The notes below the pieces were generated by a model, which saw nothing but the letters and a program-made list of their open reading frames with translations, was not told the DNA's origin and ran no database searches. A DNA stretch of 31,852 nucleotides from an uncultured Oscillospiraceae bacterium (GTDB lineage Bacteria; Bacillota; Clostridia; Oscillospirales; Oscillospiraceae): positions 1 to 31,852 of the forward strand of contig CAAFLF010000024.1 in assembly GCA_900763685.1 (NCBI GenBank). The letters are read 5' to 3'. Positions 24,624 through 31,852 of this stretch are shown in pieces. Position 1 is the first letter of the stretch, and each line of letters opens with the position of its first letter. The position numbers were made by a program, and so were the translations under genes.

Positions 24624-25912
24624 ATGAACGAGGATCATTCCACGGAGGGGAAGCCCGCCAATAAGCTCTGGACCCGGGACTTCACCATCATCACCTTGGG
24701 GAGCGTTGTCTCCATGGTGGGCGGCACCATGACGGGCTTCGCCATCAGCATCATGGTGCTGGATTACACCGGGTCCACCTTCCTCTATGCGTTATTCAAC
24801 ATCTGCTTCCAGATCCCTATGCTGGTATGTCCCCTGCTGGCGGGACCCGTGCTGGACCGCATGAGCCGGAAGAAGGTCATCTATAGTTTGGACTTCCTGT
24901 CGTCCTTCGTCTTCCTGGTATTCTACCTCGTGATGCGGAGCGGCTGGTTCAGCTATCCCTTCCTGCTGGCGGGGACGCTGCTCATCGGCGCCATCGACGG
25001 TGTCTACGTGGTGGCCTACGACAGCTTCTACCCCAACCTCATCTCGGAGGGGAACTACTCCAAGGCCTACTCGGTCTCCAGTATGCTCTGGCCCATCGCC
25101 GCCATGTCCACCCCCATCGCCGCCATGGTCTATGACCGGCTGGGCACGGTGACGCCGCTGTTCCTTTTCAACGCTTTGTGTTTTTCACGGCGGCGGCCTT
25201 TGAGCGGACCATCAAGTATCAGGAGACCCACATGGACAAGGCACCGCCGGCGGATGGCATGGGCCCCCTGAAGCGCTTCCGCCGGGATTTCCGGGAGGGC
25301 GTCACGTACATCGCCGGGGAGAAGGGACTTCTCGTCATCACGGCTTATTTCGTGGTGTCCAACTTCTCCGGCAGCGGAGCGGGAAATCTCTACCTGCCCT
25401 TCTTCCGCAACCACCCACAGCTTTTCGCCATGTGGCCCATTGCCGTGGTGACGCTTTACTCCATCGTCTCAAACTTCTCGGTGGCGGGGCGCTTTGTGGG
25501 TGGGCTCATCCATTACAAGGTGAAGTTCCCCACGGAGAAGAAGTTCGCCATCGCCATGACGGTCTATGTGACCATCTGCTTTTTGGAGATGGGGGAGCTC
25601 TTCATGCCTATCCCCATCATGGCGGCCATGTTCTTTCTGGAGGGGCTCCTCAGCGTCACCAGCTACAACATCCGCATCTCCGCCACCCAGTCCTACCTGC
25701 CGGACACCAAGCGGGCCCGGTTCAACGGCACCTTCACCATGCTCTGCTCCATGGGGAGTATCGCGGGGACCCTGCTCTCCGGCGCCCTGGCGGAGGCTCT
25801 GCCGGAGCGGGGCATCATCATTGCCTTCAACGTCCTGAGTCTCATCGCGGCCTACTTCCTGATGTATCGGGGCCGGGACCACGTGAAGAAGATCTACAAC
25901 CAGGCACTCTAA
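24624..25912 (+). pseudogene. MFS-family transporter, frameshifted
   Basis: Two overlapping frames form one 12-helix major-facilitator protein of about 429 residues. The first part runs from FTIITLGSVVSMVGGTMTGF through LDRMSRKKVIYSLDF (the loop 2-3 motif A position) to LFLFNALC. The second continues from FFTAAAFERTIKYQETHMDK to the stop. The break is at the T5 run 25181-25185; one more T restores ...NALCFFTAAAF. It may be a real deletion or a homopolymer sequence error. ATG 24624 has AGAGAGGG just upstream. A hairpin (24555-24587) without a T-run separates it from the acetyltransferase gene. Substrate unknown. Confidence 0.85.
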
Positions 25913-25924
25913 GGAGGAGCAGCC

Positions 25925-26557
25925 ATGACGGAGTATCGCGTACCCTTTCAGGACGCAGAGAGCGAGTTCACAGAGAAGCGCTCCCGCTTTTTGAGTCATC
26001 TCTTCCGGGTAGAGAGCGAGGCGGAGGCCCGCCAGCGGATCGAGGAGATGAGGAAGAAATACTACGACGCCCGCCACAACTGCTGGTGCTATCTCATTGA
26101 GGAGGGCGGCATCGTCCGCTACAGCGACGACGGCGAGCCCCAGGGAACGGCAGGCCAGCCCATGCTGAACGTCTTTCAGCGGCGGGAGGTCTGGAACGTC
26201 TGCTGCGTGGTGACCCGGTACTTCGGCGGTGTGCTGCTGGGAGCCGGAGGGCTCACGAGAGCTTACAGCCAGGGGGCGAGGGATGTACTGGACGCCGCCG
26301 GCACCTGCCGGATGGGGCTCTGGACCCTCTGGGACATCCCCTGCCCCTACGCCCTCTTTGAGCGGCTGCGGCTGGAAGTGGAAGCGGGCGGCGGCGTGCT
26401 CCGCAGTGCGGACTACGGGGCGGAGATCCTGCTCCACGCCGCCTTTCCGGCGGGACGGGAGGGGGCCTTCCAGGCCCGCCTCACGGAGCTCTCCGCCGGA
26501 GGCATCGCCATGGCCAAGGTGGGAGAGGAGTTCCTGCCCGGTCCCCGGGAGGACTGA
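25925..26557 (+). CDS. YigZ/IMPACT family protein (UPF0029)
   Basis: A 210-residue protein with the family core: SRFLSHLFRVESEAEA, DARHNCWCYLI, DDGEPQGTAGQPMLNV and VVTRYFGGVLLGAGGLTRAY. A C-terminal UPF0029/DUF1949-like domain follows. The bacterial role is unsettled; the eukaryotic relative IMPACT acts in translational control through GCN1. GGAGGAG lies 6 bases before the ATG, and the start is 12 bases after the MFS stop, so the genes are probably co-transcribed. A terminator follows. Confidence 0.93.
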   Translation: MTEYRVPFQDAESEFTEKRSRFLSHLFRVESEAEARQRIEEMRKKYYDARHNCWCYLIEEGGIVRYSDDGEPQGTAGQPMLNVFQRREVWNVCCVVTRYFGGVLLGAGGLTRAYSQGARDVLDAAGTCRMGLWTLWDIPCPYALFERLRLEVEAGGGVLRSADYGAEILLHAAFPAGREGAFQARLTELSAGGIAMAKVGEEFLPGPRED

Positions 26558-26576
26558 GCGACACAGAAAGAAAACG

Positions 26577-26613
26577 AGGACCGCCCCGCAGCGAAAAGCC
26601 GTGGGGCGGTCCT
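26577..26613 (+). terminator. Terminator after the YigZ-family gene
   Basis: AGGACCGCCCC (26577-26587) pairs with GGGGCGGTCCT (26603-26613), followed by TTCTCG. It has a long loop and a moderate T-tail. Confidence 0.75.
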
Positions 26614-26674
26614 TTCTCGCGTTTCGGCGCGACGGGCGGGAGAACGGAGACGTATTTCAGCTTGCGGGAAAGGG

Positions 26675-26708
26675 AAAGAGCCGGGACGCCATGGCGTCCC
26701 GGCTCTTT
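26675..26708. terminator. Perfect 34-bp palindrome, terminator of permease 1
   Basis: AAAGAGCCGGGACGCCA (26675-26691) is the exact reverse complement of the next 17 bases. It lies 21 bases past the permease stop on the minus strand, where it reads into TCTTTCCCTTTCC. Confidence 0.85.
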
Positions 26709-26729
26709 GAATCGGTAGGGGAGAGGGGC

Positions 26730-28235
26730 TTACTTGCCCTGCTTGGCCTTCTTCTTGTCGTAGTAGATGGCGTTGTGGGGGAGCTCCATGCCGCCGGGCA
26801 GCTTGCCGTCCTGCAACATCTTGGAGTAAAGGATATCCTCCACGCTGACGCCTTCCCAGCGGCCATGCTCGTAGTTGCCGCGGATCTGGAAGTAGAAGAT
26901 GAAGCCCAGGATGATCCACACGCCCAGAATGATCCAGGAGGGAACGGGCAGGAAGCCGGGCATGCCGGGGATGAAGGTGATGATAAGGAAGATGGAGGCC
27001 ACGGCGATGCCGAGAGCGCTGATGGCGAACTGCTTCTTGTTGCCATCGTGCTTGGCGAGGACGGTGGCGGAGCAGCAGGTGTAGAGGAAGCCGGCGCCGG
27101 CGCCCACGCAGGTCATATCGACGATCCAGGAGAGGACCTGACGGCCGAACCAGGGAGCGATGAGGGCCAGGATCATCATGAACAGCAGAGCGTTCTTGGG
27201 AGTGCCGGCCTTGCTGAGGTGGGCGAACTTGGAGGGCAGAGCGTCCGCGTAAGCCATGGAGTAAATGAGACGGCTGGACGCCATGTAGAAGCCGTTGATG
27301 CCGGAGACCACGGCGCAGAGCATCGCGATACCGCAGAAGAAAACGCCCACGTAGCCGATGTTCTTGAGGATCATCTCGCCAGTAGCCCAAGAGGGGTTGG
27401 AAGCCAGCATGGCCTGCCAGGGATCCACCACGGCGGTGACGAAGACCATGGCGGAGTAGATGAGGCCGCCCACGAGGATGGCGCCGATCATGAGGCCGAG
27501 GGCCGCCTTATGGGAGAAGCTGTATTCCTCGGCCGCTTGCGGGATCGTATCAAAGCCCACGAAGCAGTAGGGAGTGAAGGCCACCACGGCCATGATGCAG
27601 GAGAAGGAGGACTTGCCCTCCTGGAAGTAGGGCTGCAGGTTGGTATAGTCGGGCTTGCTGACGAGGGTCATGACCAGCACGAAGAGGACGGATGCGGCCA
27701 GAGCCACGGCCACGATGGTCTGGAACCAACCGGCGCTCTTGACGCCCCGGATGTTCACGATGCCGAGGCCGATGATGAAGGCGTAGGCCAGGATGATCTC
27801 ACCGATGTAGACGTCCCAACCGGCGATGGTGTAGAGATAGCCGAACTGGAAGGGAGAGCCGGGGAGGATGTAGCGGGAGACCATGGCGATGGCCGTGGAG
27901 TTCAGGGGGATCAGGGACCAGTAGGCCAGAACCAGAGACCAGCCGCAGACGAAGGCGTGCTTCTTGCCGAAAGCGGAGTCAGAGTACACGAACTCGCCGC
28001 CGGAAAGGGGGAACTTCTGGATCATGTAGCCATAGCTGAAGCTGATGATGGAAATGATGAGAGCGCCCAGCATCAGACCGACGATGGAACCGATGGGGCC
28101 CGCCTTGGGCAGGAAGGACGTGCCGGGCATGACGAAGCAGCCCCAGCCGATGATGGCACCCAGGGCCAGGGCCCAGATGTCGATCTTGCGAAGGTCTTTC
28201 TTAAATTGGCCTTCAGCCTGCGGTTGATTGGACAT
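26730..28235 (-). CDS. APC-superfamily amino acid permease (copy 1, intact)
   Basis: A 501-residue membrane transporter with about 12-13 hydrophobic segments. The first helix has the APC consensus glycines (LGAIIGWGCFVMPGTSFLP), followed by GSIVGLMLGALIISIISFSY and FPLSGGEFVYSDSAFGKKHA. Later come FTPYCFVGFDTIPQAAEEYS, and SGINGFYMASSRLIYSMA. The cytoplasmic C-terminal tail (VEDILYSKMLQDGKLPGG) is shared with copy 2. CAGGAGG lies 8 bases before ATG 28235. The leader contains a 7-bp stem (28282-28288 with 28299-28305). The substrate is not determined; amino acid uptake or exchange is likely. Confidence 0.92.
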   Translation of the reverse strand: MSNQPQAEGQFKKDLRKIDIWALALGAIIGWGCFVMPGTSFLPKAGPIGSIVGLMLGALIISIISFSYGYMIQKFPLSGGEFVYSDSAFGKKHAFVCGWSLVLAYWSLIPLNSTAIAMVSRYILPGSPFQFGYLYTIAGWDVYIGEIILAYAFIIGLGIVNIRGVKSAGWFQTIVAVALAASVLFVLVMTLVSKPDYTNLQPYFQEGKSSFSCIMAVVAFTPYCFVGFDTIPQAAEEYSFSHKAALGLMIGAILVGGLIYSAMVFVTAVVDPWQAMLASNPSWATGEMILKNIGYVGVFFCGIAMLCAVVSGINGFYMASSRLIYSMAYADALPSKFAHLSKAGTPKNALLFMMILALIAPWFGRQVLSWIVDMTCVGAGAGFLYTCCSATVLAKHDGNKKQFAISALGIAVASIFLIITFIPGMPGFLPVPSWIILGVWIILGFIFYFQIRGNYEHGRWEGVSVEDILYSKMLQDGKLPGGMELPHNAIYYDKKKAKQGK

Positions 28236-28751
28236 AGAATGAACCTCCTGTTTTCAGATGTGTGTCTCTCTCTGAAATGCATTGCGGCGAAATTATTTGC
28301 CGCAAAAGTATGTTAACAGATTTTTAGCAAGATGGATAGTGGAATTCTTAACAAAATGTAAATAAAGATTTTGTGAAGTTAAACAATTGACAATGTCCCG
28401 CAAAGCTCGAAAGAATCGAAAACTTTTTTGACGATTTCGTGCAAAAAGTCTGTTCAGCTAACAAAATTTTTGACAAATAAGCGGATGTTTAGGCGGTGAC
28501 ATCAAATGTTGGATTTCCGCCTTTTGGTGTTGGGAATAAACGAGTTTAGAGAAAAGAGGGGTCATATGTCTTGCGATTTGACCGGAAAACGCTGGAATCG
28601 CTGAAACCTCGTTTCTGCTCAATGGGAGAAAAATCAACGAATGTCCACGCCGGAAGGACAAACGAGGACAGAGGAAAGGACGCCTTTCGGCGTCCTTTCC
28701 TCTGTTGGGGGGAATATAGGAATGGGAATAAGGGAAAACAGGATCAGGGGC
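28236..28751. other. AT-rich intergenic region between the two permease genes
   Basis: No convincing gene. It holds the leader and upstream region of permease 1 with a TGTTAACA palindrome (28311-28318), further TTAACA/CTAACA-like repeats (about 28348 and 28458), several TTGACA-like boxes without a clean -10 partner, and the terminator of permease 2 at its right end. Confidence 0.6.
28668..28705. terminator. Terminator of permease 2
   Basis: A perfect 17-bp stem, 28668-28684 with 28689-28705 (core GGAAAGGACGCC / GGCGTCCTTTCC), loop TTTC. It lies about 46 bases past the permease stop on the minus strand. The T-tail is weak, but the stem is very strong. Confidence 0.75.
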
Positions 28752-30256
28752 TCACTTCGCGGCCTTGCGCTTGTCGTAGTAGATAGAGTTGTGAGGCAGC
28801 TCGGCGCCGTCCGGCAGCTTGCCGTCCTGGAGCATCTTGGAGTAGAGGATATCCTCCACACTGACGCCTTCCCAGCGGCCGTGCTCATACTCGCCCCGAA
28901 TCTGGAAGTAGAAGACCAGGCCCATGATGACCCAGACGCCCAGGATGATCCAGGAGGGGATGGAGAGGAAGCCGGGCATGCTGGGGATGAAGGTGATGAT
29001 GAGGAAGACAGAGGCCACGCAGATGCCGAGGGCGCTGATGGCGGTCTGCTTCTTGTCGCCGTAGTGCTTAGAGAGCACGGTGGCGGAGCAGCAGGTGTAG
29101 AGGAAGCCGAAGGCAGAGCCCACGCAGGTCATATCCACGATCCAGGAGAGGACCTGACGGCCGAACCAGGGAGCGATGAGGGCCAGGATCATGACGAAGA
29201 GCAGAGCGTTCTTGGGGGTGCCCTGGGGCGTCAGATGGGCGAACTTCTGGGGCAGGGCGTCGGCGTAGGCCATGGAGTAGATAAGGCGGCTGGAGGCCAT
29301 GTAGAAGCCATTGATGCCGGAGACCACAGCGCAGAGCATTGCGATACCGCAGAAGAAGACGCCCACGTAGCCGATGCTCTTGAGGATCATCTCACCGGTA
29401 GCCCAGTCGGGGTTGGCAGCCAGCATGGCCTGCCAAGGATCCACCACGGCGGTGACGAAGACCACGGCGCAGTAGATGAGACCGCCCACCATGATGGCGC
29501 CGATCATCAGGCCCAGCGCCGCTTTGTGGGAGAAGTTATACGCCTCCGCCGCCTGGGGAATGGTGTCAAAGCCCACGAAGCAGTAGGGGGTAAAGGCCAG
29601 GATGGCGATGATGCAGGAGAAGGGGGACTTGCCCTCCTGGAAGTAGGGCTGCAGGTTGCTGAAGTCCGGCTTGCTGATGAGAGTAACCACCAGCACGAAG
29701 AGGACGGAACCCGCCAGGGAGACGGCCACCAGGGTCTGGAACCAGCCGGCGCTCTTGACGCCCCGGATGTTCACGATGCCGAGGCCGATAATGAAGGCGT
29801 AAGCCAGGATGATCTCACCGATGTAGACATCCCAGCCGGCGATGGTGTAGAGGTAGCCGAACTGGAAGGGGGAACCGGGCAGGATGTAGCGGGAGACCAT
29901 GGCCACGGCGGTGGAGTTCAGAGGGATCAGGGACCAGTAGGCCAGAACCAGGGACCAGCCGCAGATGAAGGCGTGCTTCTTGCCAAAAGCGGAGTCGGCG
30001 TAGACGAACTCACCGCCGGAGAGGGGGAACTTCTGGATCATGTAGCCGTAGCTGAAGCTGATGATGGAGATGACCACAGCGCCCAGCAGCAGGCCCAGGA
30101 TGGCGCCCATGGGGCTGGCCTTGGGCAGGAAGTCCGTCCCGGGAAGAACGAAGCAGCCCCAACCGATGATGTGATGGCGCCCAGGGCCAGGGACCAGATG
30201 TCGATTTTCCGAAGGTCTTTCTTAAATTGACCTTCCGTTTGCGGTTGATTGGACAT
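28752..30256 (-). pseudogene. APC-superfamily amino acid permease (copy 2, disrupted by a 5-bp duplication)
   Basis: Paralog of the intact neighbour, nearly identical in protein sequence through most of its length. It starts at ATG 30256 (AGGAGG 8-9 bases upstream) with MSNQPQTEGQFKKDLRKIDI as in copy 1. At 30167-30176 the sequence TGATG occurs twice in tandem where copy 1 has it once. This shifts the frame after LGAI in the first helix; removing five bases restores LGAIIGWGCFVLPGT. The rest (28752 to about 30160) is a clean open frame, which could still start at ATG 30110 without the first helix. It is either a recent loss of function or a reversible switch. Repaired length would be 499 residues. 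Confidence 0.88.
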
Positions 30257-30627
30257 AAGCAAACCTCCTAGTTTGATCGCGCCCGGAGTGGGGAAGAGGC
30301 GCGGTGCCGCCCGCCGGAAAGGGTACGGAGAGAACTCTCGACGGTGGGTTTCTGGCGACATGTTAACAAAAGATGAACGTCTTGACTACTGATGGGAAGC
30401 ACAAAGAAACCTGCTGAAATTTGTGAAAAACAGCACTTGACGGCACTTTTTATTAAGGAAATCATTTTGCTTGCAAAAAAGTTGTGAAGGTTCTTACTCT
30501 ACATATAAAGGGGCTGTTAACAAAAAACGCTAAGGAAACGTTAAGGAACAGCGGAAAGGAACAGGACCACGGCCGAGCCTCGGCCGTGGTCCCTGATGGA
30601 TGGAGCTTTGTTTTTGGAAGACGGGCG
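30257..30627. other. Intergenic region upstream of permease 2
   Basis: No gene seen. It contains the permease 2 leader, two TGTTAACA palindromes (30360-30367 and 30514-30521), AT-rich sequence with TTGACG (about 30447) and TTGCAA-type boxes but no clear promoter, and the terminator of the DivIVA-like gene at 30564-30592. Confidence 0.6.
30564..30592 (-). terminator. Terminator of the DivIVA-like gene
   Basis: GGACCACGGCCGA (30564-30576) pairs perfectly with TCGGCCGTGGTCC (30580-30592). On the minus strand it runs into TGTTCCTTTCC. It lies 35 bases after the stop codon. Confidence 0.75.
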
Positions 30628-31236
30628 TCACTGGGGATCCCGCTCCGGGAGGATGGCGTCCAGCTTCTCCAGCTCCCGGCTTACGCTGTCCAGCGTCCGG
30701 GGAAGCTGGGAGAGATTCACCTCCACCTTTCGGAGCTCGGCGGTGACATGGGCGGAGGCGGCATCAAAGGTGCCGGTGAGGGCCTCGTACTGGGCCCGGA
30801 AGCTCTCCGCCATCTGGCGGAGCTGGGCCTGCGTGTCGGCTTCCAGCTTGGCGGCGCGCTGCTGGGCCTCACACTCAATGTTGCCGATGCGGTTGCGGAA
30901 CTCCACATAGGCCTCGGCGTCCGGCCGGAGGGCTTCCGCCTCGACACGCAGAGCCTCGTACTTCTCAGGATAGTCCCGGAGGGCGGCGACCTCCTCCAGC
31001 AGCTTCTCCGCCTGGGCGCTGAGCTGGGAGAGGGAGGCGGCCTGGGCGTCGCTCTGGGTTCGGAGGCTGCGGTTCTCCGCCTCCAGATGGGAGTTCTTCT
31101 CCTTCAGAGCGGCGTTCTCGCTCTGGAGGGCGGCCAGGGCCTCCTCGTGCTCCCGGGTGAGCTGCTCCATGTAGCGGGCCACGTCCTGCTTGTCGAAGCC
31201 GCCGAAGGTGACGGTCTTAAAGGTGTAGCTTTCCAT
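30628..31236 (-). CDS. DivIVA-domain coiled-coil protein
   Basis: A 202-residue protein. It begins with a DivIVA-type membrane-binding motif (TFGGFDKQDVARYMEQL, residues ~10-26). A heptad-rich coiled coil (~27-90) full of Ala, Leu and Glu follows, and then a second helical region (~105-195). DivIVA/GpsB proteins bind curved membrane and organise cell division, polarity or spore formation. This is not a canonical divIVA in the sepF-ylmG cluster but one of the additional DivIVA-like proteins common in Clostridia. GCAGGA lies about 7 bases before ATG 31236. It is a single gene with its own promoter and terminator. Confidence 0.85.
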   Translation of the reverse strand: MESYTFKTVTFGGFDKQDVARYMEQLTREHEEALAALQSENAALKEKNSHLEAENRSLRTQSDAQAASLSQLSAQAEKLLEEVAALRDYPEKYEALRVEAEALRPDAEAYVEFRNRIGNIECEAQQRAAKLEADTQAQLRQMAESFRAQYEALTGTFDAASAHVTAELRKVEVNLSQLPRTLDSVSRELEKLDAILPERDPQ

Positions 31237-31301
31237 CGTATTCCTGCTTTCTCGGGCGCCGAAGGGATCGGCGCCCGGTGGATTTCTATCTTACTGCTAT
31301 T

Positions 31302-31330
31302 AAAATAGCATAAGCGGAGCGCCTTGACAA
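31302..31330 (-). promoter_or_regulatory. Sigma-A promoter of the DivIVA-like gene
   Basis: Minus strand TTGTCA (-35, plus coordinates 31325-31330) and TATTTT (-10, 31302-31307) with a 17-base spacer. Confidence 0.6.
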
Positions 31331-31378
31331 GCCTGGGATGTCCCCACCGGAAAAAATGAAAAAACCTGAAAAAAAGAC

Positions 31379-31407
31379 TTGCATTTTCCGAGAGGCCGTG
31401 CTATGAT
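31379..31407 (+). promoter_or_regulatory. Promoter of tRNA-Arg
   Basis: TTGCAT (31379-31384) and TATGAT (31402-31407) with a 17-base spacer; the tRNA begins 23 bases after the -10. Confidence 0.75.
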
Positions 31408-31429
31408 AACTAAGCTGTCTGAAAGACAT

Positions 31430-31506
31430 GCGCCGTTAGCTCAGCTGGATAGAGCGTCTGGCTACGGACCAGAAGGCCGGGGGTTCGAATCCCTCACGGC
31501 GTACCA
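31430..31506 (+). tRNA. tRNA-Arg (anticodon ACG), CCA encoded
   Basis: A full cloverleaf is visible. The acceptor stem is GCGCCGT with ACGGCGT (the first pair G-U), the D-arm is GCTC...GAGC, the anticodon stem is TCTGG/CCAGA with loop CTACGGA (ACG at the wobble-first position), and the T-arm is GGGGG-TTCGAAT-CCCTC. The 3' CCA (31504-31506) is encoded. ACG is read as ICG after deamination and decodes CGU/CGC/CGA. It is a common integration target, and an integrase gene lies next to it. Confidence 0.97.
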
Positions 31507-31546
31507 AAAGTCCTCGAAATCGTCTGATTTCGAGGACTTTTGTTTT
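31506..31546 (+). terminator. Terminator of tRNA-Arg
   Basis: A perfect 16-bp stem, AAAAGTCCTCGAAATC (31506-31521) with GATTTCGAGGACTTTT (31526-31541), loop GTCT, followed by GTTTTT. Confidence 0.93.
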
Positions 31547-31579
31547 TCATAAGTTTCTATTTTCGGATGTTGCTTTTCC

Positions 31580-31603
31580 CTGACCCAAACGCTGACCCCA
31601 ACG
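31580..31603. repeat. Tandem 12-bp direct repeat next to the integrase end
   Basis: CTGACCCAAACG (31580-31591) is followed directly by CTGACCCCAACG (31592-31603), differing at one base. It lies between the tRNA and the integrase stop, where tyrosine-integrase arm-type sites are often found. That role is inference. Confidence 0.45.
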
Positions 31604-31623
31604 GGAGCGGGTAGCGGAAAGCA

Positions 31624-31852
31624 TCAGACGGCACGGGAGAGGATATTTCCCATCGTCTGCGCCGCTTTTAGCTGGGCGTCCGTGGTGACGTGGGCGTAGG
31701 TGTCCAGCGTGAAGCCCGCGGAGTAGTGCCCGAGCATACTGCTGACGGTTTTCACGTCCACGCCGTTCTGGAGCGCCATGGTCGCGAAGGTGTGGCGGAG
31801 ATCATGAAAGCGTATGCGGGGCAGCCCAGCCCGTTTCAGAACCCGCTGGAGC
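31624..31852 (-). CDS. Tyrosine recombinase / integrase, C-terminal part (gene continues past the window)
   Basis: The last 75 residues of a site-specific tyrosine recombinase are visible, ending at TGA (31624-31626). The catalytic HxLRHT motif is RFHDLRHTFATMALQNG. The second histidine/tryptophan box is MLGHYSAGFTLDTYAHVT, which contains the LGH histidine and the nucleophilic tyrosine (DTYAHVT). This is the Tn916/phage-type integrase catalytic core. Its 3' end faces tRNA-Arg about 118 bases away, a typical layout for a prophage or integrative conjugative element inserted at the tRNA 3' end. The element itself would extend to the right, outside the window. Confidence 0.9.
   Translation of the reverse strand, partial: LQRVLKRAGLPRIRFHDLRHTFATMALQNGVDVKTVSSMLGHYSAGFTLDTYAHVTTDAQLKAAQTMGNILSRAV

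Noticed and set aside
25170..25200. Programmed -1 frameshifting in the MFS gene
   Set aside because: There is no X-XXY-YYZ heptamer in the correct frame and no clear downstream stimulatory structure. A lost T in the run is simpler.
28641..30230. Long plus-strand frames opposite both permease genes (also 26229-28316)
   Set aside because: Low-complexity, His/Asp/Glu/Gly-rich translations without ribosome sites, antisense to clear membrane transporters.
1..31852. CRISPR arrays, rRNA genes or a recognisable defence system
   Set aside because: No regular spaced repeats, no rRNA sequence, and no cas, toxin-antitoxin or restriction genes were found. Only the partial left-edge gene remains unassigned.

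Overview
The window looks like chromosome of a high-GC, spore-forming, Gram-positive member of the Clostridia, most plausibly an Oscillospirales-type gut bacterium. The pointers are spoIIR, addAB rather than recBCD, Mini-III RNase with RqcH, ribosomal protein L31, HflX, a DivIVA-type protein, and strong AGGAGG ribosome binding sites. Placement below order level is inference. Most of the sequence is ordinary GC-rich core genome. The two edges differ: the first ~650 bases are AT-rich with an uncharacterised partial gene, and the last ~230 bases carry the end of a tyrosine-recombinase gene next to a tRNA-Arg, the usual mark of an integrated element.

Left part (1-7.6 kb). An AraC-type regulator is divergent from an alkylation-repair set (AlkA-like glycosylase, O6-alkylguanine methyltransferase, then a SAM methyltransferase). 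The shared intergenic region holds tandem ~21-bp repeats that look like the regulator's operator. A leftward MarR operon follows: marR, a MATE efflux pump (frameshifted), an NAD(P)-binding oxidoreductase and an iron-sulfur-flavoprotein-like reductase. Between the last two genes sits a 280-bp inverted-repeat element flanked by TA. Removing it with one TA restores a TAA stop codon and a ribosome binding site directly before the next start codon, so it is very probably a non-autonomous transposon (MITE).

Middle (7.6-22 kb). Rightward housekeeping genes: mrnC-rqcH (23S rRNA maturation, ribosome quality control), thrH with a DUF1015 gene (serine/threonine metabolism), ispE (isoprenoids), spoIIR (sporulation signalling), addB-addA (double-strand-break repair) and rpmE. 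Small leftward DUF378 and DUF1643 genes are interspersed. Several promoters with exact 17-bp spacing and many strong bidirectional terminators can be read.

Right part (22-31.9 kb). A flavin-reductase-domain protein, HflX and a GNAT acetyltransferase form one operon. A frameshifted MFS transporter and a YigZ/IMPACT protein follow. Then come two tandem, very similar APC permeases on the minus strand, the second broken by a perfect 5-bp tandem duplication (TGATG). A DivIVA-like protein, tRNA-Arg(ACG) and the integrase end complete the window. Three of the four large transporters carry a frame disruption while all other long genes are intact. No complete undescribed system is evident; the most interesting items are the stop-codon MITE, the AraC divergon with its repeat array, the TGATG duplication, and the cut-off elements at both edges.
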